Assembly: GCF_033958435.1 (NCBI RefSeq)
Contig: NC_134145.1
Location: 32,825,501-32,889,500, forward strand
Reading direction: 5' to 3'
Length of the DNA stretch: 64,000 nt
From: Carettochelys insculpta
Lineage: Eukaryota; Chordata; Testudines; Carettochelyidae
In this document: positions 1 through 13,400 of the stretch, piece after piece
How positions within the stretch are numbered: position 1 is the first letter of the stretch
How the letters are laid out: the number at the start of each line of letters is the position of its first letter
Notes under the pieces: generated by a model
Databases searched by the model: none
What the model saw: the letters and a program-made list of their open reading frames with translations, nothing else
What the model was told of the DNA's origin: nothing
Program-made: the position numbers and the translations under genes

Positions 1-456
1 CATCATCACTATGATGATCATTATGATACTGAACTTTGTAACTGAAGGCAAAGTTGCGCAACAGCCAGTGTGGTTGACAAAACAATGTGTGCTACAAGTT
101 GAAGCACTTGGGGATCCATGCTTGCACTAGCAGAGAAAATGCCACAGCAGGAAACGGTATGATCTCCAGTTCATTTTCACACAGTTACTGGGTGTTCTGA
201 ATTCTGGGACAGTGCTTTGCATTCTGGGATTCAAACATGAAACACCCACAAGCAACGAGGGCTAAGGCACTGTGGGATAGGTACCCACAATGCACTGCTC
301 ACACTGTTGAACTTGCACAGGGCAATGGGGATGCAGAAACAACACAGAAAAACGGTGGGTCAAATTTCAAGAAGCTTTGTGGACACGATTTGAATTCATG
401 AGATTAAAAAATCAAATGTATTAAATATTGAATTTTAAAGTCAGCCCAGATATAGC
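1..456 (-). mobile_element. Harbinger element fragment, reversed
   Basis: The sequence here is the reverse complement of the 5' part of the large Harbinger at 49120. For example, the block at 258-300 matches 49281-49320 (GTGGGTACCTATCCCACAGT and flanks), and 181-240 matches about 49395-49460. Toward 456 it ends in a degraded form of the terminal repeat. The element continues beyond the left edge of the window. Confidence 0.7.
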
Positions 457-1386
457 TGAGCTGCTTCTTTACTACAGTTTTAGTCAGAACATGGACATCA
501 GGGGTGACAGGGTGTGGCTTCCTTGGCTCTTGGCATGGGGTTAATCACTTCCATCCCAGAGCAGGGCCCATACGCCCCATCACACATTGGAACGCTGCAA
601 AATTATTTTTTTCTTGGACTACTGGAAAGTGAGTGGGGTCACGATTGGAGCGTTTGGTAGACATTCATGGTGTTTTTAATTTACAAGATTGATGCCCAAA
701 TTACAGACTTTATTTTTATCCATTAGAATAGCTGTTACATAAATAAATGGGTAGCAGTTAAGTCTTGCTCATCACCATCCCACACCACTACCCCAGATGC
801 ATTCCATTTTATTACCAAGAGGACCACTCGTGATATCTGATCTTTCTAATCTCACCTTTAGTAATCAGTTACACTCCTAAGATTCAGATTCATACATTGT
901 CTTCCCCTTTCTACCACCACAGCAGAACCACAAAGTTGTATTCCTTACATCACTCCCAGATTCAGTGTCCATCAAATATACTCTCCTCCCAATCTTTTAC
1001 CATCAGAACAGCAAATCTGACTTTATCTCCCCCAAATACTTGGCACTTTGAATATCAGATAGACCAAAGTACAATTCGTACTGAAAATTCCGCATCTCTA
1101 GTCCTGAGCAGGTTTCTGCCACCCTCCTCCATGCTTCTCCTTGCCATCAGCATATTACTGCTAGGCATAAGAGCTTTTACTTTAAAAAATGTTCTACATC
1201 TTGTATCTAATTATTCTCAATTAAAAATTGTTTCTTTAAAAATACCAGAAAAAAGCTTCTAAGATTACATTGTTATTTGCTTTTCTTATTGATTAGTATT
1301 CTCCGAGTCACTGAATAGGCCAAAAAAACAAGAAAACACATTCTGTTGGTTCTATCAGTATGCTTCTGGCAAAATTATTTAATTAC
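457..1386. other. Intron, no feature recognised
   Basis: This is AT-rich HFM1 intron sequence. The only open frame longer than 100 codons (897-1262, plus) has low-complexity composition and no recognisable domain. No HFM1 exon was found. Confidence 0.6.
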
Positions 1387-1481
1387 CTGCTTTCTATTGT
1401 ATCTGCACCATTTAACATCTGTATATATTTCTGTCTCGTACTTAACCTAGTCATGATAACTGCTGTAGCTGTAGCATCAAA
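1387..1481 (-). CDS. HFM1: HFM1 exon at left edge of gene in window
   Basis: The 95-base exon follows an uninterrupted run of 16 T and CAG, and ends GCAG|GTAATT. It reads [20 protein letters not shown], then [11 protein letters not shown], matching human [20 protein letters not shown]. It ends two bases into a codon. The next exon (LHRHLIEHL in human) was not found in bases 1-1386 and should lie beyond the left edge. Confidence 0.95.
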
Positions 1482-4400
1482 CTGAAAAAAAAAAAAAAAA
1501 GCTTTAAGATTTACCAGGAGACACAAAAAATGTGCATCTCATAACTTTGGTAACAATTCACAATGCATTTTTTGAAACGTTCTGTTTAAGCAGTTGAGGT
1601 GTGCCAAGACATGAACAACAGAAGGACAAATCCTAACAAATCTATTTGCATATTGAACAGTACCAGAATTAAAAAAAAAAAAAAAATTGTTTGCAGTTGG
1701 GCTGCTGGTGCTACTAACCTATTTGCTGTAACACTGTTAAAATAATACCATTCATATACAAAAGAACCTCCCATGTATCCAACTGACAAATGCATGGCTG
1801 GAAAAGGAGAAGCTACTCACTTGTGTTGTAATGATTGTTCTTCAAGATGTGCCCCTGTGGGTGCTCCACAGTAGGTGTTGGGCTCGCCCGGGCCCAGCAG
1901 ATCGGAGATTTTCAAGCTGTATCTCATCGGATCACGCATGTGCAGAAGCGCACTGGTCCTTCGCGTGCTTTTGGTCATGCATGCAATCTGGTCCATGCCA
2001 GTACCTCGAAACGACCTCCTCGGATGCCTCTGAAAAAACATGAAGCAGAACTCCGAAGCAGGGAGGAACGGGTGGGTAGTGGAGCACCCACAGGGACACT
2101 TCTCGAAGAACCATCGTTACTACACAAGTGAGTAACAACTTCTTCTTCGAGTGGTCCCCGTGGGTGCTCCACAGTAGGTGATTACCCAGCAGTGACCCAA
2201 AAGTGGGTACTGGATTATGTGTAGCTTGCCCCTGAGAAGATTGCTGTCGGTAAGCATGCATCCTCCTCCAGCATCCGATGTATCGAGTAGTGTTTGGCGA
2301 ATGTGTCACAGGATGACCACGTTGCTGCACTGCAAATATTCTTCAAGGAGACCCCTCTAAAGAAGAATGTTGAGGCCACCATTGCTCTGGTGGAGTGAGT
2401 CTTGGGCGGAGTTGGTAAAGGGGTCTTATGCAATGCATAGCACATCTTTATATACGATGTAATAATATTTGAAATTCTTTACAAGGGTAGTCCTTCTCCT
2501 CTTGATCTGCATGCAAGAGACATCAGCAGTCTATCCATCTTTTGGAAGGGTTTGGTTCTGTCTAAATAGGAAGCTAGTGCCCTTCTTACATCAAGTGCAT
2601 GAAGCCATACTTCCGTATTTGAGATATATGGCTTAGGATAGAAGGATGGTAGAATTATCGGCTCATAGAGATGGAACCCTGAAGAGATCTTTGGGAGGAA
2701 TGCAGTATGTAAATGTAGTATTACTGCATCTTTGGAGAAAGTTGTATAGGGCGGGATCGCCATTACCGCAGCTAGCTCTTTTACTCTATGAACGGACGTG
2801 ATAGCGAAAAGAAATGTCATTTTTAAGATAAGTAAGTGAAGCGAAACAGTGCCTAGGGGTTCAAAGGGTGACCTAGACAGCATGCCTAGAACCAGATCTA
2901 AGCTCCATGAGTATGATATCGGCATCTGGGGAGGGTATAAATTTGTGAGGCCCTTCAGGAACCATGCTGTAATGGGATGGGCAAATACAGTTGACCCTTC
3001 TACTGTGTGCCGGAAGGCCAATATAGCTGCTAAGTGGACCTTTTGTGACAGCTGGGAGAATCCCCCTTGTTTTAGATTCAGTCGATAATCCAAAATTGTA
3101 GGAACTGGGACCTCCAGGGGGGTCAATTGCTTGGATAAGCACCAGGAAGCAAAGCACTTCCACTTGTACATATAAGTCTTCGAGGTGGAGGCCTGTCGGT
3201 TGCATTCTAGGACCTCTTTAACCCTTTCTGCGCATAAAGCCTCCAGGGCGCTGAGCCAAGGATTAGCCATGCTTTGAGGCATAATGTTCAAGGCCGAGGG
3301 TGCCTCAGGACTCCCCGGTTCTGCGTGAGGAGGTCTGGCACAATCGGGAGGGGGAGTGGTTGGCAGCATGACATATGTTGTAGCAGGGGAAACCAGTGCT
3401 GATGGTCCCACACTGGGGCTATAAGCATTAAGCGTGCTCCCTGCATCCTTGCCTCTTCCAGGACCTTGTGGATAAGTACTGGGGGAGGGAATGCATAAAG
3501 CAAGGCGCCCTTCCATGATAGAAGGAAGGCATCGCCTAGTAAGCTTGGACCAATGCCCGCTCTGGAACAATATTGAGGGCACTTCTTGTTGTTGCAGGTC
3601 GCAAGCAAGTCTATTTGAGGGAACCCACGTGTTGAATATACGGCAAAGCAAATTGGGATGGATCTCCCATTTGTGATCCAGAGGAAAGTGCCTGCTCAGC
3701 AGGTTGGCCTTTATGTTGCTGACGCCTGGTAAGTATGAGGCTCTCAGGCTCATGTCATTTGCAATGCACCAGTTCCACAGGTGGACAGCCTCTGCACATA
3801 ATGCGCGGGATCTGGCCCCACCCTGTCGATTGATATAATACATTGTGAAAATGTTATTGGTATTGACACCGACTACTCTGTGTTGCAGGTATTGTAGGAA
3901 GTGCTTCCATGCATTGAACACTGCCCATAGTTCCAGCATATTTATGTGCACTGCCATCTCGCTGTGTGACCATTGCCCTTGCACTGATCTGTTTCCCATG
4001 TGTGCTCCCCAGCCCATGTGGGAAGCATCCGTCATGAGAAAAACTGTGGTTTGCAGCTGGTTAAAGGGCACCCCGACGGCAAATTCCTGGGGTCTGTCCA
4101 CCATTTCAGAGACTTTTGCATCTCTGGAGGAGGTGATACCTTTTTGTGAATGGTGTGTATTGTTGGTACATACCCAGTCGTCAGCCAGTGCTGAAGGCAA
4201 TGAAATTGCAGCCTGGCATTCTGCAGCACAGATGTGGTGGCAGCCATGTGTCCCAGAAGATGCAGGCAAGTTAATACTTGTACTGTGGGGTTGCATACCA
4301 GCACCTGTATTAGAGACTGGATAGCATGAAAGCGTACAGTAGGCAGATACACTCTCACTGTGATGGAATCAAGGCATGCTCCTATGAACTCTATGTCCTG

Positions 4401-7400
4401 TGTAGGTTCTGTCGTCAATTTTTGGAAGTTGATGACGAGGCCCAATGAGAGGAATGTCTTTGTAGTAATGTCTATCATATGCAACACGTCTACTCGTGAG
4501 GTGCCTTTTAAGAGGCAATTGTCCGGATATGGGAAGATGAATACATCTTGATGATTCAGGTAAGAAAACACTACTGAGAGCATCTTTGTAAAGACTCTGG
4601 GCACTGAAGAAAGGACGAAGGGCAGAACTATGTACTGGAAATGTTCTGTGCTTACGGTAAAACGGAGAAAACGCCAGTGTGAAGGGTGAATGGTTATGTG
4701 GAAGTATGCATCTTGTAAGTTGAGGACTGCGAACCAATCTCCATTGTCCGTAACGGTAGAAGTAACAGTGATCATCTTGAAATGCTGCTTGTGGAGGTAC
4801 TGATTGAGAGCCCGCAAGTCGAGTATTGGTCTCCAGCCTCCTGTTTTCTTTTCCATGCGGAAGTACTGGGAATAGAAACCTTTCCGCTGGAACTCGTCCA
4901 GGACTCTCTCCACCGCTCCTATTGAGCTGAGGAGATCGACCTCTTGTTTCAACAGAGTCTTGTGAGAGGAGTCCCTCAGAAGGGACTGGACACGGGGTTT
5001 TGGTGGTGGTACAGTGCAGAATGGGATGATGTATTCCACAGCAATAACTTCCAGTACCCATTTGTATGTGGTGATACTTTCCCCCTGCCAGTAGAATGGT
5101 CTGAGGCGGTGGTGAAACAAGAGCTGAGATGCGTATTGGCACTGAGTGATGGGTGTGGTATCGCGGTCCTCTATATCTACCTATATATCTCCTGGGACGA
5201 CCACCTCATCCTGAGAAGACAAAGAGGCATCTGTCTGATATACCTCTGTCTGCTCCTCAGATGCTTCCTGCTTCTGCTCCCCCAGGTGTTCCCAGGGTGG
5301 ATCAATAACTAACTCTGGACCCTCTCTCGGAGGCAAGAAATGGTGCCTCCTTGGAGGAGGGGATGAGGACTGCCAGGATGAGGGGCATGGATGCGGGGAT
5401 CTATCCCTGGCTCTTGAGTGGCTTCAGGGACCTCCGGTGCTGAGACGGATCTTTCTTCATCACCAGTCCCAGGGTCAAAGATGGCGTGCTGTACACTGAC
5501 GAACCCGGTGTGGGCTCGTGCTGTGGAAGTGGAAGTGCCAATTCCATGACGAGCTGACAGACACAAAAGTCATGGTCCTTAGAGGTCCAAGGTTTAAAAG
5601 CCTTGAATGTTTGGCACTTATCAGCCTGATGAACATCCCCCAAACAACACAGACAGGTGTCGTGGGGGTCACTCACTAGCATAGACTTCAAGCAGGAGCT
5701 ACACTTCTTGAAGGACTGGGATTTTTTCATCCCCCTATTCCTGGAAGATCACAGGGAGAGACGGGAGAACCTTCTCCACCTGCTGACTACCTACCACTAA
5801 GTAGAACAATCAATTACTCTAAAGAGAACTATTTACAACTCTTTATGCAACAAAGAGCTAGGGAGTCCTGGCATAGCAACAGAATACTCAGTTACAATTC
5901 CAACAGTCTACACTGGTGATAAGAAAGAATTGAGGGGCAGCCAGGTCAGCAGTGTCATATATAAGACTCTGCACTGTGCAACTTCAGGGGCTCCACAGCT
6001 GAACTGACAGGTAGCAGCTAAGCTAAAACTTTCTGACAATAGTGCATGTGGCCTGTGCACACCTAATTTGAATAGATATAAGCAAATACTCAAAGAAGAA
6101 CCAGCCTTTCATCTAGCCGTGTCCACTAGCAGCCATGTGACTAAAGTATTCTCATGTCCCTTACTAACACCATAAAAGGGCAGAGCCGGCCAACCATCAC
6201 TTCATTCTTCTCCACTACAGAATTCCAACTATATAGGACTCCACAGCAGAGTGGGAGGAGGCTGGATTGTGGAATATATTCATGGCCAAAGTAGGTGGGT
6301 GTTTGCTCACCCTGAGCACCACCACTGGATAGTTTTCCCTCAATGGCATTCATTGGGTCAGCTCTGGTGCCCCCTGCCATCACACACTCATAGAACTGGT
6401 ATAACTGATCTTGCCAACCCACATCTCCCTCCCCCCGCAACAGTTTCTTCTTGCTGGTCAACTCCAACAGAGAGGTAGGAGGGAGGATCTTGGAGTGGAC
6501 AAAAGCACCACATCTTGAAGAACAACAGTTATAGAAAAGTTAGTAACTATTTTTCTCCTTTGAGGACTTGCTCTTATCCATTTCCACATAGGTGACTCTC
6601 TAGCACTTGCAGATGGAGAGTTTGGAGTTTAGTGATCTTCTGAATGTAACACAGCACAGCCAAATCCAGCATAATCTTTCACTTGTTGGGTGATGGGTTA
6701 GTGAAAAGTGATTGTGTGAACTGATGATCACATTACTCTGCTACAAATATTCTGGATAAGAATATAATGCTACAGTGTTGCCACAGATGGACCCTTGTGA
6801 AATGTGCTGTCAGGGCAGCTGGGGAAGACAGACCTCTGTCAGGCATGTGCAAATACAGGATGTGATCCATAATAAAATTCCCCAGCAGTGAGATGGTAAG
6901 ACCTTTGATCTTGTCTGCAATGGCCACAAATACCTGAGTTCCACAATAACACAGTACTTTCTGCACTAATTCCTCAATTAAATTTTTTTTGCCAGACAAA
7001 AGGCATTATATACATAAACAGTATAGGCTATGTCTACACTAGAAGTATCTGTCAACAGACGTTACTGTTGACAGGGTAATCTCGACAGACCCTCTGTCAA
7101 AAGATTGCATCTACACACGACTTGCTCTGTTGACAGAGAACTGCTAGACTGCACTGCCCTCTGGAGCCAAAAAGCAGAATGGCAGCTCTGCAAAGAGGGC
7201 GGCCCAGCACCTGGAAGCCTCTCTGTTGACAGAAGTGTCCACACTGCACTTTTGTCGATAGTACGCTGTCCAGAGATCGTTATGCCACAAATTTTTGAGG
7301 GATAATACTGTTGAGGAAAATGCAGAGTTCTGTCAAGACTTTGTCGACGGAATGCCTTAAGTGTGTAGACGCTCCCTGAGTTACATCGACAGAACCCGCA

Positions 7401-10400
7401 ACTGTCCCTTCTGTTGACAAAACTCTCTAGTGTAGACCCAGCCTATAAGTTTAAATGATTTAAAGAAACAATTTAATTAAGTATAAATTTAACACAATTT
7501 TAAACCATACAGAAGTAGTAGAAAAATAATGTTTGCTGCAGGGCTGTGCCACTCCCAGCTGTATGCATGCAAATGTAGAGAGATGCAGCTCATTAATGGG
7601 TGGATTGTGGGTATCCAGTTGAGGGAGTTGCCCTAGAAAGAACTTGGTTCATGACAGCTGTAAACTACCCGAATGGACACAATCTTGACGCCGTGCATTG
7701 TGACAAGTATCAGAGAGGTAGCTGTGTTAGTCTGTAGCTTCGAGAACAACAAGAAGTCTTGTGGCACCTTATAGACTAACAGATATTTTGGAGCATTAGC
7801 TTTCGTGGGCAAAGATCCGCTCCATCTGATGAAGCAGGTCTTTGCCCACAAAAGCTTATGCTCCAAAATATCTGTTAGTCTATAAGGTACCACAAGACTT
7901 CTTGTTATATTTGACTCCGGACACCCCAGAGTGTGGGGCCCAAGAGAAGTGGCACAGAGGACAATGAAAGATGTCAACGTGCCCCACTCCTTCAGCCACA
8001 GGCAGTTCTTGCAGCAGGATGCATACAGCTGACCCTAATGGATGACCTCAGGGAGCTCCCTGGAGAGAGGTGCTGTGCCTTGATCCCTAGCCAAGCCCCT
8101 GACCAGAAGTGCCTTTTGCCATGCACCTCTGACAGCTGGGCAAAGAAACTGCTCTTTCCACTACTGTAACTTGCTTTGGTAGGCTATCACCCTCTGTGAT
8201 ATATACCCCTGTCCCCCCTCCAACAAAGCAGAGGGAGGGAATGAAACACTATGCAACTACAAGATAGCAAGGCAAGGCCACTGCTGCACTAGGGATGTTA
8301 ATGATTACCTAAACAGATGAGGTTTACTGGCTGCAGTTAATCAGGAGCTGGAGCAGTCCCTGGGTCCAGCACAGGCAAGGAGCTGCTCCAGCCCTGCAAG
8401 GCTGCTATAGAAGGGGGGTGCTCCAGTGTGGCAGAGCAGCCCCTAACTGTGGCAGCATGGGGACAGGAGGGAAGGGGAGGTTAGAGCAGCCACTCTACCA
8501 TGTATAGGGGCTGCCCTGGCCAGGATGGAGCATCCCTGTCTGCAGCACGCCCTCCAGCCGTGTCTCCCTTTAATTGGTTAACCAGTTAAATGGTATTCTA
8601 CATTCCTATGCTGCACATGTTCCTGCCCCCAAAGCTGCTTTGCAGGTGGCTGGTGACAAATGCACAGCGTACTTAGCCATGCTCAATAAGATGGTAGAAG
8701 AGGCACAGATTTTTCTCCTAAACAGGTCCAGCCTTTTGGCATCCTTGTTGGAGACTGTGGATTTATACTGGGGCGCCTTAGACCTCTGCTGTGATGTTTC
8801 TACCCACCAGCGAGTTAGGCTGAGGATGGTTAATAAAAATTCCATCCCCTGGGAAGGCACAAAATACTTTTTGTCAGACCCCATTAGTGGCTGTGATGGA
8901 GGCAGGGGTTTGCCAGATGTTATTCGCTGCCTCTGTTATAACATCATCTAATAGGATGGCGATTTTGATTGTGCTGGAGGTCTCACGGTCTTTAATGATG
9001 TGTGTTGTTTTTCTGGAACTTCAGCTATTTGAATGTCCTGACTCTGAGCTACTCTTTTAAACAGTTCTTGAAATTGTCTTAAATCGTCAGGTGGGGAAGA
9101 ATCGCCTGGAATAACCACCTCATCCAGGGATGAGGAGGATGTGTCTGCCTGGTAAGTTTCCATGCGTTCCTCTAGGTTCCCTGGGTGATCCTCCATGGGT
9201 TCCGATAGGGCAGGAATTACAGATTGGGCCCATGGAGATGGAAGTGATGGCAGTGGTGGAAGGGTAGTTGAACGTCTATACCATTGTCTGATTTGGGAGA
9301 GATATCTTGAGATCTGCTGTGATAGTGGTATTGCTGCTGGTGACCCCTGTAGGTGTGAGGGTAGCAGCATGCCTGAGTATCTGGGGAGGAGGAGCGAGAG
9401 ATGGAGTGTCTCCTGTACTCGTGATGGTGATAAAAGTAAGGCAGGTATGACAACCTCGAAGACAGTGTATGGAGGTATGACAGTGGGGGTGAAGGGGACC
9501 TGCAGTAACCACGGCTGTAGGTGTGGTGCAGCCTTTCTAAGAAAGGCGGTGGTCTCAGCAATGGCGCTGGAGGAGATATGGGACATTGAAATGACAGTAT
9601 TGTAGAAGAACACGGCAACAGGCTGAGGAGAGAATGTCAGAATCGGTGAATGAGGTGATGGGCTACAGTGCTGAGTCTTGGCCTGCACCTTTTTTGGTTC
9701 CCTCCAGGAGTCGGTGCCCATTAGCATGGTCTGCGGTGCTGGATAAACTGGTGCAGGTAGCTCTGGTTGCGTAGTGGGTGCTGAGACCGTCAGTGTCACT
9801 GGCTCAGGTGCCGCCACTGCCGAGGTCACAGTATTGAGCTGCTGGTACTTCTGATGCCAATCAATCTTTGTGTGTCAGCACCGGTGAGCTCTGTGAACCC
9901 ATCTGTTCGGGGCAGGATTCTTGCATCGGCACCAGTGGAACCAGTTTCTTAGACTTAGGTCGCTTGTCCTCCTTAGTTAGTGAGGAATCTTGGCTCTCAG
10001 CACAACTCATCTGGTCACCAGAAGAAATGGGCAAAGATTGAGTCAGACATAATTCCTTTTTCTTATGGCCTTCTGGGGAGACCAATGAGGCCACTCAGCA
10101 TTTCTGCCATGCCTTCAGGTGTTGACTGGTCTGTGGTATCAGGCTGGAGAGGTTTTTCAAAGAGAATCATTCTCAGACTCATCTGTCTTGTCTAGCTTGC
10201 GCTGTAAGTTTAGAGCGATGTGGGCACTTGTGAGGCACATGAGACTCTCCTAAACAGCATATACATTAAGAGTGGCCATCTGAGGCCTGCACTGCCTCCA
10301 GACAAGAGTCACACTTTTCAAAACCTGATGCAGGCATTTCAACAGAACAATGGAGCTGTTAACAGCTTAGCTCTTGGAATTGCAAACAAGGCGGTAACAC

Positions 10401-13400
10401 AACTACTAAACATACTAGCTACTACAGAATCGGTTATACAACTTTTTTTTTTTTTTTTTTTTTTTTTACTATAACTATTAAACTACTACTATTAGAAAAC
10501 TTGTTAAGAACTATGGACAATAAGTAACAGATCAAAAATTGCTTTTCAGACGTGCTGTTGAGGAGTGCAGGAGAAATCCATCTGCAGGCAAGGGCGGTTG
10601 AGAGGAACTGGCTCAGACCAGATTGTGCACATGTAGGGAATGTGGCAGAAGGAATGCAGTGCTGCTGAAGGCTGGGAGGAATGAGTCTCCCAGAGGTCAT
10701 CTGCATGAGAATGCAAAAGGTGTGCATGTGTGATACCTTTTCAGGCAAGGCCTAATGGGCAGCAAGTAAGCCATGAGATTTGGTCTATTGTAAACATGTA
10801 GTTGTAAAATCACAATTTAAGCTGACACTTAAGGTGGGAGTTGTGAGATCTCACCAATGCTCTGGGTTGTTGTGGGGGACAGGGCAGTCGCCTTAGCTGT
10901 GTAAGACATTGATTACACAGGGCTCCCTGGTTTAAAGCATTGTGAGAGAGAAGGGGAGGGGTATGGGTTGAGCCAGCTTGCTGAGTGCCTTGGCCCTGCC
11001 TATGCCTTGGCCATATAGCTATAAGCCTGGCTTGACTAACCCTCCCCACCTGTTAAAAGATAGAGCTGGATACTAGGGTGTTTGTGAAACCCCACACTAG
11101 AGATACCAAGAGCTGAAATCACAGAGTGGCAGCTGAGGCCACACAGAGCTGAAATCACTGGGTTCTGCCTTAGGGCAGTCCCAAGCAGTGGGGTTAGGAC
11201 TGGCGGACAACAGCAGGACCAGCGGGCGGCCGGTAGGAGCGGCAGCGGTAGAGGACGGCGACCAGCGGCCGGCCGGTAGGAGCGGCGGCGGCGGTAGAGG
11301 ACGGCGACCGGCCGGTAGGAGCGGCGGCGGCGGTAGACGATGGCGACCGGCGGCCGGCCGGTAGGAGCGGCAGCGGCGGTAGACGATGGCGACTGGCGGA
11401 CAGCTGGTGACAGCAAGGGGAGGCTACAGACAAGTGGACAGCTAGTTTTGCCCTGGTGATGTATCTGTGGGCTTTGAGTTTGGGACTGCACCGCAGAGGG
11501 TACACCCTGTAACTGTGTGTGTGTGGACAAGGGCCAAGAGCCCCAGCAAGAGACTGGGTTCTACTGCATATGGGGATGGTATCTGGGTAAAAGGGGTTTT
11601 GTCTCTTCTGTGCTGAGATATACTGCATCTGTCGCTGTAACCTTGGGGTAGGTTACGGTCATTAAACAAGCCATTTCTATCTCTGACTCTGTGCTTGCGA
11701 GGGGGGGGAGAACCGCCTTACAGGCACCCAGCACGGGGGTGAAATTGTCCCAGGCCACTGGGTGGGGGCTCGAGCCGGTTGATTGTATCCTTGATAGGAA
11801 AACCCCACAAGAGTTGAACCCGGCCCTTCTGGCACGCATCTGGCGTTAACAGAAGGGTTACACACATGACCAGAAGCACGTGAAGGGCCCAATGTACTTC
11901 TGCACATGCATGATCCAAGTGGCAACTGCTTTGCAAATCTCCTATCTGTGGCGCCAGTGCTGGTGCAACACCTGATATGGAGCACCCATGGGGACCAACT
12001 CAAAGAAGAACCCACACAGTTCTGGAATGGCCATTGAATTGTCTGCCACTGCCCCATGGACCACACTGTGGATGGGATGGCTTGCCTTGGGCCCACGGCA
12101 GGAGAGTACCAAAGGGAGCGACACAGGAGGTTCCTGTGAGACACATATAACTCAACCTCCAACTTTGTCTCCAAAGGCTCTCCCCTTGAAGACAAGTTAG
12201 GAGCAGTGCTGATCTGTGCCAATGGGTAGTACTGAGAGGAAGGAGATCATGGATAGGCCATCATGGCCAGTTTCTCTTTAGAAGGCATGTGAGGCCTTAG
12301 TTCCACTGAGGTCATTCCTGCTGGGGCCGTGCTGTCAGCTCCTGCATCGCTGGAGATGTTACTGGCAGTGAGAGTGTATCTACATCTGCATCAGACATCT
12401 CTGATATTGGCAGTACTGACCACACAGAGACGCACCATTGGCCCCTCTTGCAGTAGTGAATCCACTGGTGCCAGATTCAACCATACCTGCTCCAGGGTTG
12501 GAGTTAATGGCATTGCATAGTCACTGGAGCTTCAGTGCATCCCAATGCAGGTCACAATCCAATAAAGTCTCCCTGTCCCACTGACCTGTAGGACACGGGT
12601 GGACCTCTACCAGTCTTCTTGTTCTTCCTCAGCACTACTAAGGCCAAGGTTCTCTTACAAGAGCACTCTTCTTCAGTATTAGGGATGATGCCAAAGCTCC
12701 AGAGAAATGAAAGAAGCATCTTTTCTCAGTGCTTGTAGCAGGTTCACACACAGAGACCACTCAGCTTTGGGCCTCTTTTGTACCCATAAACCAGTAAGAG
12801 ACCTTCTTCTTGTACAAGCTACTGTGCCCTTTACTGTCTCTGTCAGTTCCCACCACCTTCTATATTACAGAGGTTTAGCACAGTCAGCTTAGGGACTGTT
12901 AGCTCCAGCAGCTAGTTGGGGAGCACAGCCTCCCACTCCCTGGCTCCCCATATTCTTCTCCTGCTACTGTATTCCTGCCAGGCTTATGCAGCCCTGTGGC
13001 TAACAAGGCCTGCAGCTGTTTCCCATTTAACTCTCAGGTTTGGGTTTACTCAGTCAGCTCCAGTTACCCTTTGTGCTGCAGAGCCCTGGCTCATTCTTCT
13101 CAGCCAGCAGTGTGTCACAGTGCCATTGATGAAGAGCTGCACTGAAGATCTTGAAGAGTAGCTGAGGTATTCCTAACTGAAGGTGAAGTATCTGGTGCAA
13201 AATCTGAGTTGTTTGGCACTGATGGAGTCTTAGGGCCATTTCCATTAGGATAAATCTCAGTCTGATGTCTCTAATTTTTTTGGTATGGGGCCTCAAGTCT
13301 TTACAGATTTTACAATGCTCTAGTTGATGAGCTTTCCCAGGCACTTAAGGCAACCGGCAAGTGTCACTCAGAGAAACAGGCTTGTGGCATGAAGCACAAA

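Larger units (their letters stand above)
1815..6110 (-). mobile_element. DIRS-like tyrosine-recombinase retrotransposon, decayed
   Basis: Read on the minus strand it has, in order, a terminal inverted-repeat type sequence ending near 6105 (CTCAAAGAAGAA on the plus strand), a short gag start (5730-5401), reverse transcriptase with the start of RNase H (5120-4032), RNase H and tyrosine recombinase (4296-2215), and a terminal region at 1815-2175 with GTGGGTGCTCCAC repeats. This order is that of DIRS1-like elements, which insert by a recombinase rather than an integrase and are common in turtles. Most of gag is missing and the frames are broken. It sits inside the 13.1-kb HFM1 intron. Confidence 0.85.
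6135..10750 (-). mobile_element. Second DIRS-like element with pol deleted
   Basis: At 6510-6600 the sequence (GAAGAACAACAGTTATAGAA then GACTTGCTCTTATCCATTTCC) resembles DIRS terminal repeats. At about 6560-7000 the minus strand resembles the recombinase C-terminus (RIFVAE). At 8600-10100 the minus strand carries a long gag remnant, and 10340-10750 is a probable 5' UTR. RT and RNase H are absent. Two younger insertions (7025-7443 and about 7705-7915) interrupt it. Ends are approximate. Confidence 0.6.

Noticed and set aside
897..1262. Open frame of 121 codons, plus strand
   Set aside because: Low-complexity Ser/Thr/Leu sequence in an AT-rich intron, no domain and no splice support.
10800..11865. 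Complete endogenous retrovirus
   Set aside because: No gag, pol or env sequence was found next to the LTR-like block, and its ends are uncertain.
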